Shown here in pieces: positions 1 through 8,287 of a stretch of 16,328 nt of DNA. The notes beneath the pieces are model-generated. The model saw nothing but the letters and a program-made list of their open reading frames with translations, was not told the origin of the DNA and ran no database searches. Origin of the DNA: CAVORB01 sp964395315 (GTDB lineage: Bacteria; Pseudomonadota; Gammaproteobacteria; Chromatiales; Chromatiaceae); contig CAYNBI010000088.1 of NCBI GenBank assembly GCA_964395315.1, positions 1 to 16,328 of the forward strand. The letters run 5' to 3'. Every line of letters starts with the position of its first letter. The first letter of the stretch is position 1. The position numbers were made by a program, and so were the translations under genes.

Positions 1-305
1 AACGGGAATGGCAGGCGCTCGCTGGCGCAGGTGAGGCAGGCCACGATGTCGTGGCTGTAGAGGGCCAGGCTCGCGCCGAAGACGCGAAGTTGGCCGTTGG
101 TCTGCCCGGTGAGAAGCAGGGAACCGAACTGGAAGAGCGCGATCAGGCCGACGACGAGCTTCACTAGCCAGAAGACGAAGAAGAGCGCCAGCATCAGCAG
201 GCCACGCAACCAAACTGACCGGTTGGCGACGATCCACTCGGTCGTTCGCCGGAGAGATGACTGCGAGCGATCTCCTTCGGTTCCGGGTCTTCCACCAAAT
301 GTCAT
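1..305 (-). CDS. DUF4389 family membrane protein, 5' part (runs off left edge)
   Basis: Reading the minus strand from the ATG at 305-303 gives 101 codons without a stop up to the window edge, so the C-terminus is missing. The visible protein has a polar N-terminus of about 30 residues and a long hydrophobic stretch at about residues 33-66. It then shows the motif LLTGQTNGQLRVFG and ends in ALYSHDIVACLT followed by SERLPFP. This LLTG...N..L..FG...A.Y...I..FLT....RPFPF pattern is what I know from the DUF4389 family, small inner-membrane proteins of Gammaproteobacteria with no firmly assigned function. A GAGG ribosome-binding site lies at 315-312, six bases before the ATG, which supports this start. 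The gene diverges from the glycosyltransferase at 643. The family call is confident; the role is unknown. Confidence 0.85.
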   Translation of the reverse strand, partial: MTFGGRPGTEGDRSQSSLRRTTEWIVANRSVWLRGLLMLALFFVFWLVKLVVGLIALFQFGSLLLTGQTNGQLRVFGASLALYSHDIVACLTCASERLPFP

Positions 306-642
306 CGTGAACCTCAACTTATGACGCTTCCAGCCCGCCCCCATGCACTGACCGGGGTGCAGATGCTATCCGGATCGGTTGATCGGGTAAACGGCCGTGA
401 GATCATTTGGCTATCCGGTAGCGGTGCCCGTGGCATGGTCGCGAGATCAGTAATCGTCGAAGCGTGAACCGGTGCCGGCGGTCTTGTTCTCGATATCCGG
501 TTCTCGGCTCGTGCCGGTCGCGGGAGGCGCGTCGGCGTCTCGCGTTTTTGTTTCCGGTCATGCACACTTACAAGGTTTTTCGCGCCCTCTGTTATGCCTT
601 AGGTCCCAGGCGCAACGCCTAGAGATCCAGCCGTTCCAGCCT
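306..642. other. Divergent intergenic region with repeats and a terminator-like hairpin
   Basis: This 337-base gap separates the DUF4389 gene (minus) from the GT39 gene (plus) and should hold both promoters. The word TATCCGG occurs three times in the same orientation (367-373, 412-418, 494-500). The first two sit in the 9-base repeat GCTATCCGG, 45 bases apart. A hairpin followed by five T lies at 519-549. A weak sigma70-like pair (TTACAA near 568, TATGCC near 593) precedes the GT39 start, but the 19-base spacer is poor and I do not rely on it. The glycosyltransferase reading frame stays open back to a GTG at 472. Those codons do not look like membrane protein and they cover the hairpin, so I treat them as non-coding leader. 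Confidence 0.5.
519..549 (+). terminator. Terminator-like hairpin in the GT39 leader
   Basis: A seven-pair stem, with one G-U pair, joins 524-530 to 535-541 around the loop GTCG. It extends by three pairs (519-521 with 542-544) across a two-G bulge and is followed by TTTTTG at 545-550. The form is that of a modest intrinsic terminator reading on the plus strand, about 95 bases before the GT39 start codon. It could end a short upstream transcript or act as an attenuator. No gene upstream on this strand needs a terminator. Confidence 0.45.
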
Positions 643-2280
643 ATGACCACTCGACCCAGTGCCGTCTCGCTCCAGGTGACGCTGCTCGCAGCGTTGCTGG
701 TCGCGCTCGGCGCCGCCGGCCGCCTCTACGACCTCGACCGCATGGTCGTATGGCACGACGAGGTGTTCACGGCCATGAGGGTGTTCGGCCATGACCAGAA
801 CGAGGTCGCGCGTCACCTCTTCAGCGGACGGCCGCTCGCGCCGGGCGATCTGTTGGCCTTCCAACGGCCCGCCCCCGAGCGCGGTTGGGGCGATACGCTC
901 CAAGCGCTAACGGACCATCCGGAGCACAGCCCGCTGTATTATCTCGCGGCCCGCGCCGCGGCCCATGTGATCGGCGATCCGCTGCTGGCGCTGCGCGGAA
1001 CCTCTGCGCTCTTGTCCATTCTGCTCATCCCAGCGGTCTTTTGGCTCGGGCGCGAGCTCTTTCCTGATCGGAAGATCGCCTGGTTGGCCGCCGTCCTCGT
1101 GGCGCTTTCGCCGCTGCATCTGCTGTATGCGCAGGAGGCGAGGGAATACGCCCTGTGGGCCGGGTTGGCGGCAGCGGCCAGCGCCGCTTTTCTGCGCGCG
1201 CTGCGCAGCGGCGTCCGAGCCGACTGGCTGCTGTACGGTATCCTGATCGCCGTTGGTCTCTATGCGCACCTCCTGTCGGTGTTGGTCATCGGTGCGCATC
1301 TGTTCTACGGGCTGGTACTGACGCGCGGCGAGGGAGACCGGCTTGCGGTCTTCGCGGGCCGGATGGGGCGGACCTTGCTGATCGCCGCCGCTCTCTTCAT
1401 GCCCTGGATCCTTGTCCTGATCGATGGTTCGCATCGGGTCGAGCAGGTTACCGGGTGGATGGCGCGAGATATCGGACCCGCGAGGGTTTTCGAGGCCTGG
1501 GGCATGCACTTGGTACGCGGCTTCGCGGATGTGCCCGCCTTGGGTCACTGGCTGCTCGTCGGGCTCTTGCCCCTGGGTTGGTGGCTTTCGTCGTTCGCGC
1601 TCAACGGCCCCCGTTTGCCGCTGCTGTTCTGCGTGCTCCTGTTCACGGCTTTCGCACTGGTGGTGCTGCTGCCCGATCTCCTCCTCGGCGGCAGCCGATC
1701 GCTCCATCCGCGATATGTCTTGCCGGGCCTGGTCGCGGTCGAGCTTGCGGTGGCTTGGGCGCTGGTGGCCGCCTGGGACGCCCCAGGTGCCGTCAGGCGT
1801 CGTTCCGCCCGGGTGGGTCTCTTGGTCTTGCTCGGCGCCGCGCTCTATTCGGGATCCCTGATCTTGCGTGCGGAGACCTGGTGGAGCAAGAATTTCAGCG
1901 CCCAGAATCGTGCCGTCGCCCGGCTCATGAACGCCGCCCAACGGCCGCTGATCCTGGTAGCGGACAGCGGGGTCGGATTGGGCGAGATCATCTCCCTCTC
2001 CCATGATCTCGACAAAGAGGCAGTAATCTTGGGCATGCCGGATTCTCCCCGGCCGGTTTCGGCCGAGGGCTTCGGCCAGGTTTTCGCCCTGACGCCGTCC
2101 GAGAGCCTTCGCACGACACTGGTGCCGGAGCGCGATCTCGTCCCCGTTTCGAATACCTGGCAGTGGTTCCAGGCGCTGGAACGCGCATCGCGGCGATCAT
2201 TGGCGGAAGCGGACCCGCGTACTGTTGTCGACGTGGGCGGGATTGCCCGCCGGGTATCTTTAGGTAGCCAAGGCTTATGA
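643..2280 (+). CDS. Glycosyltransferase family 39 (ArnT/PMT-like) membrane protein
   Basis: A 545-residue polytopic inner-membrane protein with about ten or more hydrophobic segments. The first transmembrane helix (about residues 10-26) is followed by VVWHDEVFTAM with D39-E40. This is the acidic pair in the first periplasmic loop that GT39-type (GT-C fold) enzymes use. HSPLYYLAARAA follows, matching the H.PLYY.L motif of the family. Such enzymes transfer a sugar from a polyprenyl-phosphate donor to an acceptor on the periplasmic face. The polar C-terminal part (about 430-545) would be soluble. I chose ATG 643 because it directly precedes the first membrane helix; the ribosome-binding site is weak, and the frame is open upstream to a GTG at 472. 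The stop overlaps the next gene by four bases (ATGA), so the two are translationally coupled. Donor and acceptor cannot be read from the sequence; work on the same glycan as the next gene is an inference. Confidence 0.85.
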   Translation: MTTRPSAVSLQVTLLAALLVALGAAGRLYDLDRMVVWHDEVFTAMRVFGHDQNEVARHLFSGRPLAPGDLLAFQRPAPERGWGDTLQALTDHPEHSPLYYLAARAAAHVIGDPLLALRGTSALLSILLIPAVFWLGRELFPDRKIAWLAAVLVALSPLHLLYAQEAREYALWAGLAAAASAAFLRALRSGVRADWLLYGILIAVGLYAHLLSVLVIGAHLFYGLVLTRGEGDRLAVFAGRMGRTLLIAAALFMPWILVLIDGSHRVEQVTGWMARDIGPARVFEAWGMHLVRGFADVPALGHWLLVGLLPLGWWLSSFALNGPRLPLLFCVLLFTAFALVVLLPDLLLGGSRSLHPRYVLPGLVAVELAVAWALVAAWDAPGAVRRRSARVGLLVLLGAALYSGSLILRAETWWSKNFSAQNRAVARLMNAAQRPLILVADSGVGLGEIISLSHDLDKEAVILGMPDSPRPVSAEGFGQVFALTPSESLRTTLVPERDLVPVSNTWQWFQALERASRRSLAEADPRTVVDVGGIARRVSLGSQGL

Positions 2281-4886
2281 ATCGCGCCGCAATAATCTAT
2301 ACGCTGATCATCGCGCTCCTTACCGTGGCGCTGTGGGGCCTGCTGAATCTGCCCTCGGAGGAGCCGGCGTGGCCGGCCCGCATCCAAGGGTTCTCCTTCC
2401 AGCCCATGCGCGCCGACGACGATCCGACCAAGAGCACCTATCCGACGATCGAGGAGATCGACGAGGACCTTGCTCTGCTGCAGGACGAGGTCCACGCGGT
2501 GCGCACCTACAGCGTCACCCAGACCCTTTCCGAGATACCGCAGTTGGCCGCCGGGCACGGGCTGAATGTCACCCTGGGCGGGTGGTTGGACAAGCGTCTG
2601 GAAATCAACGACGCCCAGCTCGAACGGCTCGTCGAGGTCTATCGCGAGACCCCTCACAACGTCGTCCGCGTCATCGTCGGCAACGAGGTCCTGCTGCGCA
2701 AGGACCTCACGGTCGACCAGCTCATTGACTACATCAAGCGCGTCAAGCGCGAGGTCTGGGCTCCCGTCAGCACCGCCGAGCCCTGGCACGTGTGGCTCAC
2801 CCATCCCGAGCTCGTCGAACAGGTCGATTTCATCGCGGTGCACCTCCTGCCCTACTGGGAGGGTATCCCGGTCGACGAGGCGGTGGATTACGTGGTCATG
2901 CGCTACGAGCAGCTCCAGGAGACTTATCCGGGAGTGCCGATCGTCATTTCCGAGGTGGGCTGGCCGAGCTATGGGCGCAAGCGCAAGGGCGCCGAGGCCT
3001 CCCTGCACAACCAGACACAATTCCTGCGCCGCTTCCTTAACGTGGCGGAGCGTTCCGGCTACATCTACTACATCATGGAGGCGTTCGATCAGCCCTGGAA
3101 ACGCAAGATCGAGGGTGCGATCGGTTCTTACTGGGGTGTCTATGACGCCGAGCGCGAGCCCAAGTTCACCTTCACGGAACCCGTGGTCCGGATACCGCAG
3201 TGGCGTGAGCTGGCGGCGCTGTCCTTCGTCTTCGCCGTCATCATCCTGACCCTGGTCTTTCGCGACAGCTCTACCCTGGGTACGGGCGGCAAGGGTTTTC
3301 TGGCGCTGGTGACCTACCTGATCGCGACTGCCGCGGTCTGGATCGTCTACGAGTACACCCGCCAGTACATGACCCTGCCCACGGTCGCCGTGGGACTCGT
3401 ACTCCTGCTCGGCGGCATCGGCATCATGCTGCTCCTGGTCTCGGAGGCACACGAGTGGGCGGAGTCCCTATGGCTGGTCGAATGGCGGCGACCCTTCCCG
3501 CTGCGCAAGGTACCTGACGAAGAGCTGCCCTTCGTCTCCATCCACGTGCCGGCCTACAACGAGCCGCCCCAGCTTCTGATCGAGACCCTCGATGCCCTCG
3601 CCGCGCTGGATTACCCGCACTACGAGGTGCTGGTGGTGGACAACAACACCAAGGACCCGGGGGTCTGGCAGCCGGTCGAGAAGCATTGCGGGAAACTCGG
3701 CCCGCGCTTCCGCTTTTTCCACGTCGACCCCCTCGCCGGTTTCAAGGCCGGTGCCCTCAATTACGCCCTGCGCCAGACGGCTCCCGATGCGGAGGTGGTG
3801 GCCGTCATCGACGCCGACTACCTGGTCCGCCCGGATTGGCTACGGGATCTGGTTCCCGCCTTTTCCGACCCGGAGGTGGCGATCGTGCAGGCCCCCCAGG
3901 ACTACCGGGACGGCGACCAGAGCGCGTTCAAGGCCATGTGCATGGCGGAGTACCACGGCTTCTTCCACGTCGGCATGGTGACGCGCAATGAGCGCAACGC
4001 CATCATCCAGCACGGCACCATGACCATGGTCAGGCGTTCGGCCCTGGAGTCGGCCGACGGCTGGGCCGAGTGGAGCATCACCGAGGACGCGGAGCTCGGG
4101 CTGCGGCTGTTCGAGGCGGGACACAAGGCTCTCTACATTCCGAACACCTACGGCCGTGGGCTGATGCCGGACACCTTCACCGACTTCCGCAAGCAGCGCT
4201 TCCGCTGGGCTTACGGTGCCGTGGTCATTCTGCGCCGCCACTTCAAGCCGTTGTTCGGTCTGGAGAAGAGCGCCCTTACGCGCGGCCAGCGATACCACTT
4301 CATCGCCGGATGGCTGCCCTGGTTCGCGGACGGGTTGAACCTGTTCTTCAATTTCGCGGCCCTGGCCTGGTCGGTGGGGATGGTGACCTTTCCCGCCCAC
4401 TTCGCGCCGCCCCTGATCATGATCGCCATCATTCCGCTTGCGCTCTTCGTCTTTAAGGTGACGAAGAGCCTGTTCTTGTACCGGCGACGCGTGGTCGCGA
4501 CCTGGCGCCAGAGCCTTGCTGCCGGGATCGCGGGACTCGCCTTGTCACATACCATCGCCCGTGCCATCTGGACCGGTTTCGTTACCCACAAACTCGGGTT
4601 CTTCCGCACGCCCAAGCTGGCGCAGGCGCCCGCCTTGATCCGCGCGTTCGCCGAGGTGCGCGAGGAGCTCCTGTTCCTGACCGCCCTGTGGATGGGGGCC
4701 GCCTTCGTGCTGCTCAGAGACGACGCCGACATGCTCGACGTGCGGGTCTGGTCGGGGGTGCTCTTGGTGCAGTCGGTGCCTTATCTCGCGGCGGTCCTGG
4801 TCTCCCTCATCAGCGCCTGGCCCAAGCTTCCAGCCACGCTGGTCGGCACCATGGCGGAGATCCGACCGAACCGAGCCACCGGTTGA
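2277..4886 (+). CDS. Bifunctional GH17 (beta-1,3-glucanase/glucanosyltransferase-like) - GT2 glucan synthase
   Basis: An 869-residue fusion protein. An N-terminal signal-anchor helix (about 5-23) leads into a glycoside hydrolase family 17-like domain (about 35-300). Its likely acid/base Glu is E137 in VGNE and its nucleophile is E226 in ISEVGWP. Three membrane helices follow (about 312-328, 340-358, 368-389), then a GT2 domain (about 418-650) with AYNE, DNN (D455), DAD (D512-D514), TED (D604) and QRFRW (640-644), the full set for a processive synthase. More helices follow, with FFRTPK at 775-780 resembling the BcsA gating loop FxVTxK. The odd number of helices between the domains puts GH17 in the periplasm and GT2 in the cytoplasm. 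GH17-GT2 fusions related to NdvB/NdvC glucan synthesis are known in Proteobacteria. The likely role is to polymerise and export a beta-glucan and remodel it outside. AAGG precedes the start inside the upstream gene. The product linkage is not visible. Confidence 0.9.
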   Translation: MNRAAIIYTLIIALLTVALWGLLNLPSEEPAWPARIQGFSFQPMRADDDPTKSTYPTIEEIDEDLALLQDEVHAVRTYSVTQTLSEIPQLAAGHGLNVTLGGWLDKRLEINDAQLERLVEVYRETPHNVVRVIVGNEVLLRKDLTVDQLIDYIKRVKREVWAPVSTAEPWHVWLTHPELVEQVDFIAVHLLPYWEGIPVDEAVDYVVMRYEQLQETYPGVPIVISEVGWPSYGRKRKGAEASLHNQTQFLRRFLNVAERSGYIYYIMEAFDQPWKRKIEGAIGSYWGVYDAEREPKFTFTEPVVRIPQWRELAALSFVFAVIILTLVFRDSSTLGTGGKGFLALVTYLIATAAVWIVYEYTRQYMTLPTVAVGLVLLLGGIGIMLLLVSEAHEWAESLWLVEWRRPFPLRKVPDEELPFVSIHVPAYNEPPQLLIETLDALAALDYPHYEVLVVDNNTKDPGVWQPVEKHCGKLGPRFRFFHVDPLAGFKAGALNYALRQTAPDAEVVAVIDADYLVRPDWLRDLVPAFSDPEVAIVQAPQDYRDGDQSAFKAMCMAEYHGFFHVGMVTRNERNAIIQHGTMTMVRRSALESADGWAEWSITEDAELGLRLFEAGHKALYIPNTYGRGLMPDTFTDFRKQRFRWAYGAVVILRRHFKPLFGLEKSALTRGQRYHFIAGWLPWFADGLNLFFNFAALAWSVGMVTFPAHFAPPLIMIAIIPLALFVFKVTKSLFLYRRRVVATWRQSLAAGIAGLALSHTIARAIWTGFVTHKLGFFRTPKLAQAPALIRAFAEVREELLFLTALWMGAAFVLLRDDADMLDVRVWSGVLLVQSVPYLAAVLVSLISAWPKLPATLVGTMAEIRPNRATG

Positions 4887-5028
4887 GCCAGACCGGCGCA
4901 TGCCGCCCCGCGCATAACCGGACGAAGTGGGGCTCGACCGGTCCCGGGTGCCGCTCGCGGTCGGGGTGGGCAGCAGCCCTCGGGGCCTTCATCACGAGAG
5001 CAGCGTCGCTCGGCTGCTTGAGGTAGTA

Positions 5029-5502
5029 TTGGGCGAGTTCAAACTCGTCACCCATCGAATGCCGACAGAACGCACCATCCAACGCTACTCGGCCTTCTTT
5101 CGAGGCTGGGCCACCGCTTTCGGCTCCCACGACCGGGCAAGCGATGAGGTGCGGGGTCTGCATTGGCTGTTCGGTGAGGGCCAGATCGGTTTGGTTCTGA
5201 CACCCGAGGTCAAGCGTTTCCTCTATCCCCGCTTTCTCGGCAGTCGCGGCGAGGATGCGCCGGACGTGGAGTTCAGCCGCGGGGCTCTGCGCATCGACGA
5301 TGCGGTGCTTGGCTTCGTCGAGGAGGATCGGCGGGCGTTCGACGTGACCATGGGTCTGCTCTCCGGTGGCGGGGAGCTTCATCTCTATCAGACCTACCAC
5401 CTGTTTTACCCGACCGGCACGCGCATCCTGACCCTGAGCTGCCATCCACCCCTGCCCCTGGTCTACCGACAGATCGCGCCGCTCACCGTCCGCGTGGCCT
5501 GA
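5029..5502 (+). CDS. Small protein of unknown function
   Basis: I do not recognise this 157-residue protein. It appears soluble, without signal peptide or membrane helix, and mixes charged helices (PTERTIQRYSAFFRGW) with a hydrophobic C-terminus ending PLVYRQIAPLTVRVA. I prefer the TTG at 5029 because GAGG at 5020-5023 sits five bases upstream. An ATG at 5059 (147 residues) has no clear ribosome-binding site, and the frame is open back to 4927. The gene lies on the plus strand 142 bases after the glucan synthase and 72 bases before polA, so it could be co-transcribed with either. Support for coding is the frame filling the gap between two certain genes and a protein-like composition. A minus-strand frame also crosses the region but continues antisense through polA, so it is less likely. 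Role unknown. Confidence 0.55.
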   Translation: MGEFKLVTHRMPTERTIQRYSAFFRGWATAFGSHDRASDEVRGLHWLFGEGQIGLVLTPEVKRFLYPRFLGSRGEDAPDVEFSRGALRIDDAVLGFVEEDRRAFDVTMGLLSGGGELHLYQTYHLFYPTGTRILTLSCHPPLPLVYRQIAPLTVRVA

Positions 5503-5574
5503 TCCCGCGCTGTAGGCAGGCCGTCCGTCCGAGCGGTACCCTTGCCGCGCAGCACATTCGAGACTCCAGCGCCC

Positions 5575-8280
5575 ATGGAAAAGCGATATCCCCTCATCCT
5601 CGTCGACGGCTCCTCGTACCTGTTTCGCGCCTACCACGCCCTGCCCAAGCTCACCAACTCCAAGGGCGAGGCCACCGGCGCCCTGCTGGGTGTGCTCACC
5701 ATGCTGCGCAAGCTCGTCGACGAGTACCGACCCGATTACATGGCGGTGGTTTTCGACGCCCCCGGCAAGACCTTTCGCGACGACATCTTCCCCGAGTACA
5801 AGGCCAACCGCCCGCCCATGCCCGACGACCTTCGCGAGCAGCTCGCGCCCCTCAAGGAGGTCATTCGCGCCATGGGGCTGCCGCTGATCGAGGTGCCGGA
5901 AGTGGAGGCGGATGACGTGATCGGTACGCTGGCGGTGCGAGCGGCGCAGGACGGCGTCCAGACGCTCATCTCCACCGGCGACAAGGACATGGCGCAGCTG
6001 GTCGATGAGCGCATCACCCTGATCAACACCATGAGCGAGACGGTGCTCGATCGCGACGGCGTGGTCGAGAAGTTCGGGGTGCCGCCGGAGCGGATCGTCG
6101 ACTACCTGACGCTGGTCGGCGACAGTGTCGACAATATACCCGGCGTGCCCAAGTGCGGACCCAAGACCGCGGCCAAGTGGATCCAGGAGTACGGCTCCCT
6201 CGACGGGGTCGTCGCGCACGCCGGGGACGTCAAGGGCAAGATCGGGGAGTACCTGCGCGCCAGCCTCGATCGGCTTCCCCTTTCCCGCGAGCTCACCACG
6301 ATCAAGCGCGACGTCGCGCTGGACCTGGGGCCCGCTGATCTGCGTCCCGCGGCGCCGGACGTCGATACCCTGCGCGGCTGGTACCAGCGCTTCGAGTCCA
6401 GGCGCCTGCTGGCGACGCTGGAGGGCGAGAGCGACGCCGCGAGCGCTGCCCCGACAACGTCCGGCGGCGATGCCGTCTATGATCTGGTGCTCACGGAGGA
6501 CGCCCTCGATCGCTGGCTGGAGCGCCTGATCGCGGCGAGGCTGTTCGCCTTCGACACCGAGACCACGAGCCTCGACTACATGCGCGCCGAGCTGGTGGGG
6601 GTTTCCTTCGCCGTCGAGCCCGGGCAGGCGGCCTACGTACCCCTGGCGCATAGCTACCCCGGGGCACCCGAGCAGCTCGACCGCGAGCGCGTGCTGGCGC
6701 GCCTCAAGCCACTGCTGGAGGACCCGGACCGCGCCAAGCTCGGGCAGAACCTCAAGTACGACATGAACGTGCTGGTCAACCACGGCATCGGGATGCGGGG
6801 CGCCGCCCACGACACCATGCTCGAATCCTACGTGCTCGACAGCACGGCGACCCGCCACGACATGGACTCCCTGGCGAAGAAATACCTCGATCACGACACC
6901 ATTCATTTCGAGGACATCGCCGGCAAGGGCGCGAAGCAGCTCACCTTCGATCAGATCCCGCTGGACCAGGCGGGGCCTTACGCCGCCGAGGATGCCGACG
7001 TGACGCTCCAGCTCCACCGCGCCCTCTGGCCCAGGCTCGAAAGCGAGCCTCGCCTCGAGCGGCTCTATCGCGAGATCGAGATCCCCCTGGTGCCCGTGCT
7101 CTCACGCATGGAGCGCAACGGCGTGCGTATCGACGCGGCCCAGCTGGCGGCCCAGAGCAAGGACATGGCCGAGCGCATGCACGGATTGGAGCAGGCGGCC
7201 TATGAGAACGCCGGGCGCAAGTTCAACATGGGATCGCCGAAGCAGATCGGGGAGATCTTCTTCCAGGAGCTCGGGCTCCCGGTGGTGGCGAAGACGCCGA
7301 AGGGCGCGGCCTCCACCTCCGAGACGGTGCTCCAGCAGCTCGCCGAGCAGGGCCATGACCTGCCGCGCATCATTCTCGAGCACCGGGGGCTGGCCAAGCT
7401 CAGGTCGACCTACACCGACAAGCTGCCGCAGATGGTCAACCCGGTCACGGGCCGGGTGCACACCTCCTATCACCAGGCGGTCGCCGCCACCGGACGCCTG
7501 TCCTCGTCCGAGCCCAATCTGCAGAACATTCCCATCCGCAGCGAGGACGGTCGGCGCATTCGGCGCGCCTTCGTTCCGGAGACGGGCTATCGCATGCTGG
7601 CCGCGGACTACTCCCAGATAGAGCTGCGCATCATGGCCCACCTGTCCGGCGACGAGCGTCTGCTGGCCGCGTTCGCCGCCGGCCTGGACATTCATCGCGC
7701 CACCGCCGCGGAGGTCTGGGGCGTGGCGCCCGATGAGGTCACCGGCGATCAGCGCCGCTCCGCCAAGGCCATCAACTTCGGACTCATCTATGGTATGTCC
7801 GCTTTCGGGCTGGCCCGCCAGCTCGGCATCGAGCGCGGTGCCGCCCAGGAATACGTGGACCTCTACTTCCAGCGTTATCCCGGCGTGAAGGACTTCATGG
7901 ACCGCACCCGCGCCCAGGCCCGCGAGCGCAAATGGGTCGAGACGCTGTTCGGCCGGCGGCTCTACCTGACCGACATCGACCACAGTAACCAGGGTCGCCG
8001 GGCGGGGGCGGAGCGCACCGCCATCAATGCGCCCATGCAGGGCACCGCGGCGGACATCATCAAGCGGGCGATGATCGCGGTCGACGGTTGGATCCAGACC
8101 GAGGCGCCGCCGGTCAGGATGATCATGCAGGTCCATGACGAGCTGGTGTTCGAGGTGGCCGAGGAGGCGGTGGAGGAGGCCTCCGCGCCTATTCTGGCGG
8201 CCATGGAGTCGGCGGCGGAGCTTGCGGTCCCGCTGGTGGTGGACGTCGGCATCGGCGACGACTGGGAAGAGGCGCACTGA
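5575..8280 (+). CDS. polA: DNA polymerase I
   Basis: This 901-residue protein fills gaps and removes RNA primers in replication and repair. All three PolA domains are present. The 5'-3' nuclease (about 1-290) has LVDG (D11), EVEADD (111-114), TGDKD (D136, D138) and VGDSVDN (D183, D186). The 3'-5' proofreading domain (about 300-490) keeps the DTE metal site (D327, E329), NLKYD and YAAEDAD, so proofreading should be active, unlike in Taq. The polymerase domain has motif A DYSQIELR (D678), motif B RRSAKAINFGLIYG (727-740) and motif C VHDE (H854-D855-E856). Length is close to E. coli PolA (928). I start at ATG 5575, where homology begins (MEKRYPLILVDGSSYLFRAYH); an in-frame TTG at 5542 would add 11 residues without homology. 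The stop lies seven bases before dmeF, so the two are probably co-transcribed. Confidence 0.98.
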   Translation: MEKRYPLILVDGSSYLFRAYHALPKLTNSKGEATGALLGVLTMLRKLVDEYRPDYMAVVFDAPGKTFRDDIFPEYKANRPPMPDDLREQLAPLKEVIRAMGLPLIEVPEVEADDVIGTLAVRAAQDGVQTLISTGDKDMAQLVDERITLINTMSETVLDRDGVVEKFGVPPERIVDYLTLVGDSVDNIPGVPKCGPKTAAKWIQEYGSLDGVVAHAGDVKGKIGEYLRASLDRLPLSRELTTIKRDVALDLGPADLRPAAPDVDTLRGWYQRFESRRLLATLEGESDAASAAPTTSGGDAVYDLVLTEDALDRWLERLIAARLFAFDTETTSLDYMRAELVGVSFAVEPGQAAYVPLAHSYPGAPEQLDRERVLARLKPLLEDPDRAKLGQNLKYDMNVLVNHGIGMRGAAHDTMLESYVLDSTATRHDMDSLAKKYLDHDTIHFEDIAGKGAKQLTFDQIPLDQAGPYAAEDADVTLQLHRALWPRLESEPRLERLYREIEIPLVPVLSRMERNGVRIDAAQLAAQSKDMAERMHGLEQAAYENAGRKFNMGSPKQIGEIFFQELGLPVVAKTPKGAASTSETVLQQLAEQGHDLPRIILEHRGLAKLRSTYTDKLPQMVNPVTGRVHTSYHQAVAATGRLSSSEPNLQNIPIRSEDGRRIRRAFVPETGYRMLAADYSQIELRIMAHLSGDERLLAAFAAGLDIHRATAAEVWGVAPDEVTGDQRRSAKAINFGLIYGMSAFGLARQLGIERGAAQEYVDLYFQRYPGVKDFMDRTRAQARERKWVETLFGRRLYLTDIDHSNQGRRAGAERTAINAPMQGTAADIIKRAMIAVDGWIQTEAPPVRMIMQVHDELVFEVAEEAVEEASAPILAAMESAAELAVPLVVDVGIGDDWEEAH

Positions 8281-8287
8281 CTCCACG

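Noticed and set aside
472..642. N-terminal extension of the GT39 protein from a GTG at 472
   Set aside because: It would add 57 residues without homology and run through a terminator-like hairpin. The first membrane helix begins right after the ATG at 643.
1845..3452. 535-codon minus-strand open frame across the two glycosyltransferase genes
   Set aside because: It lies antisense to clear GT39 and GH17 motifs, with low-complexity Asp/Arg/Gly-rich sequence typical of shadow frames.
4810..5055. Short minus-strand protein starting MGDEFELAQYYLKQPSDAAL
   Set aside because: The N-terminal part looks protein-like, but there is no ribosome-binding site, it overlaps the glucan synthase end, and the frame is part of the long polA antisense shadow. 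The plus-strand gene is preferred, though this remains the main alternative.
4810..7017. 735-codon minus-strand open frame opposite polA and the gene before it
   Set aside because: It is antisense to PolA, which has every catalytic motif. Long antisense frames are expected in high-GC coding DNA, and the translation has no recognisable domain.
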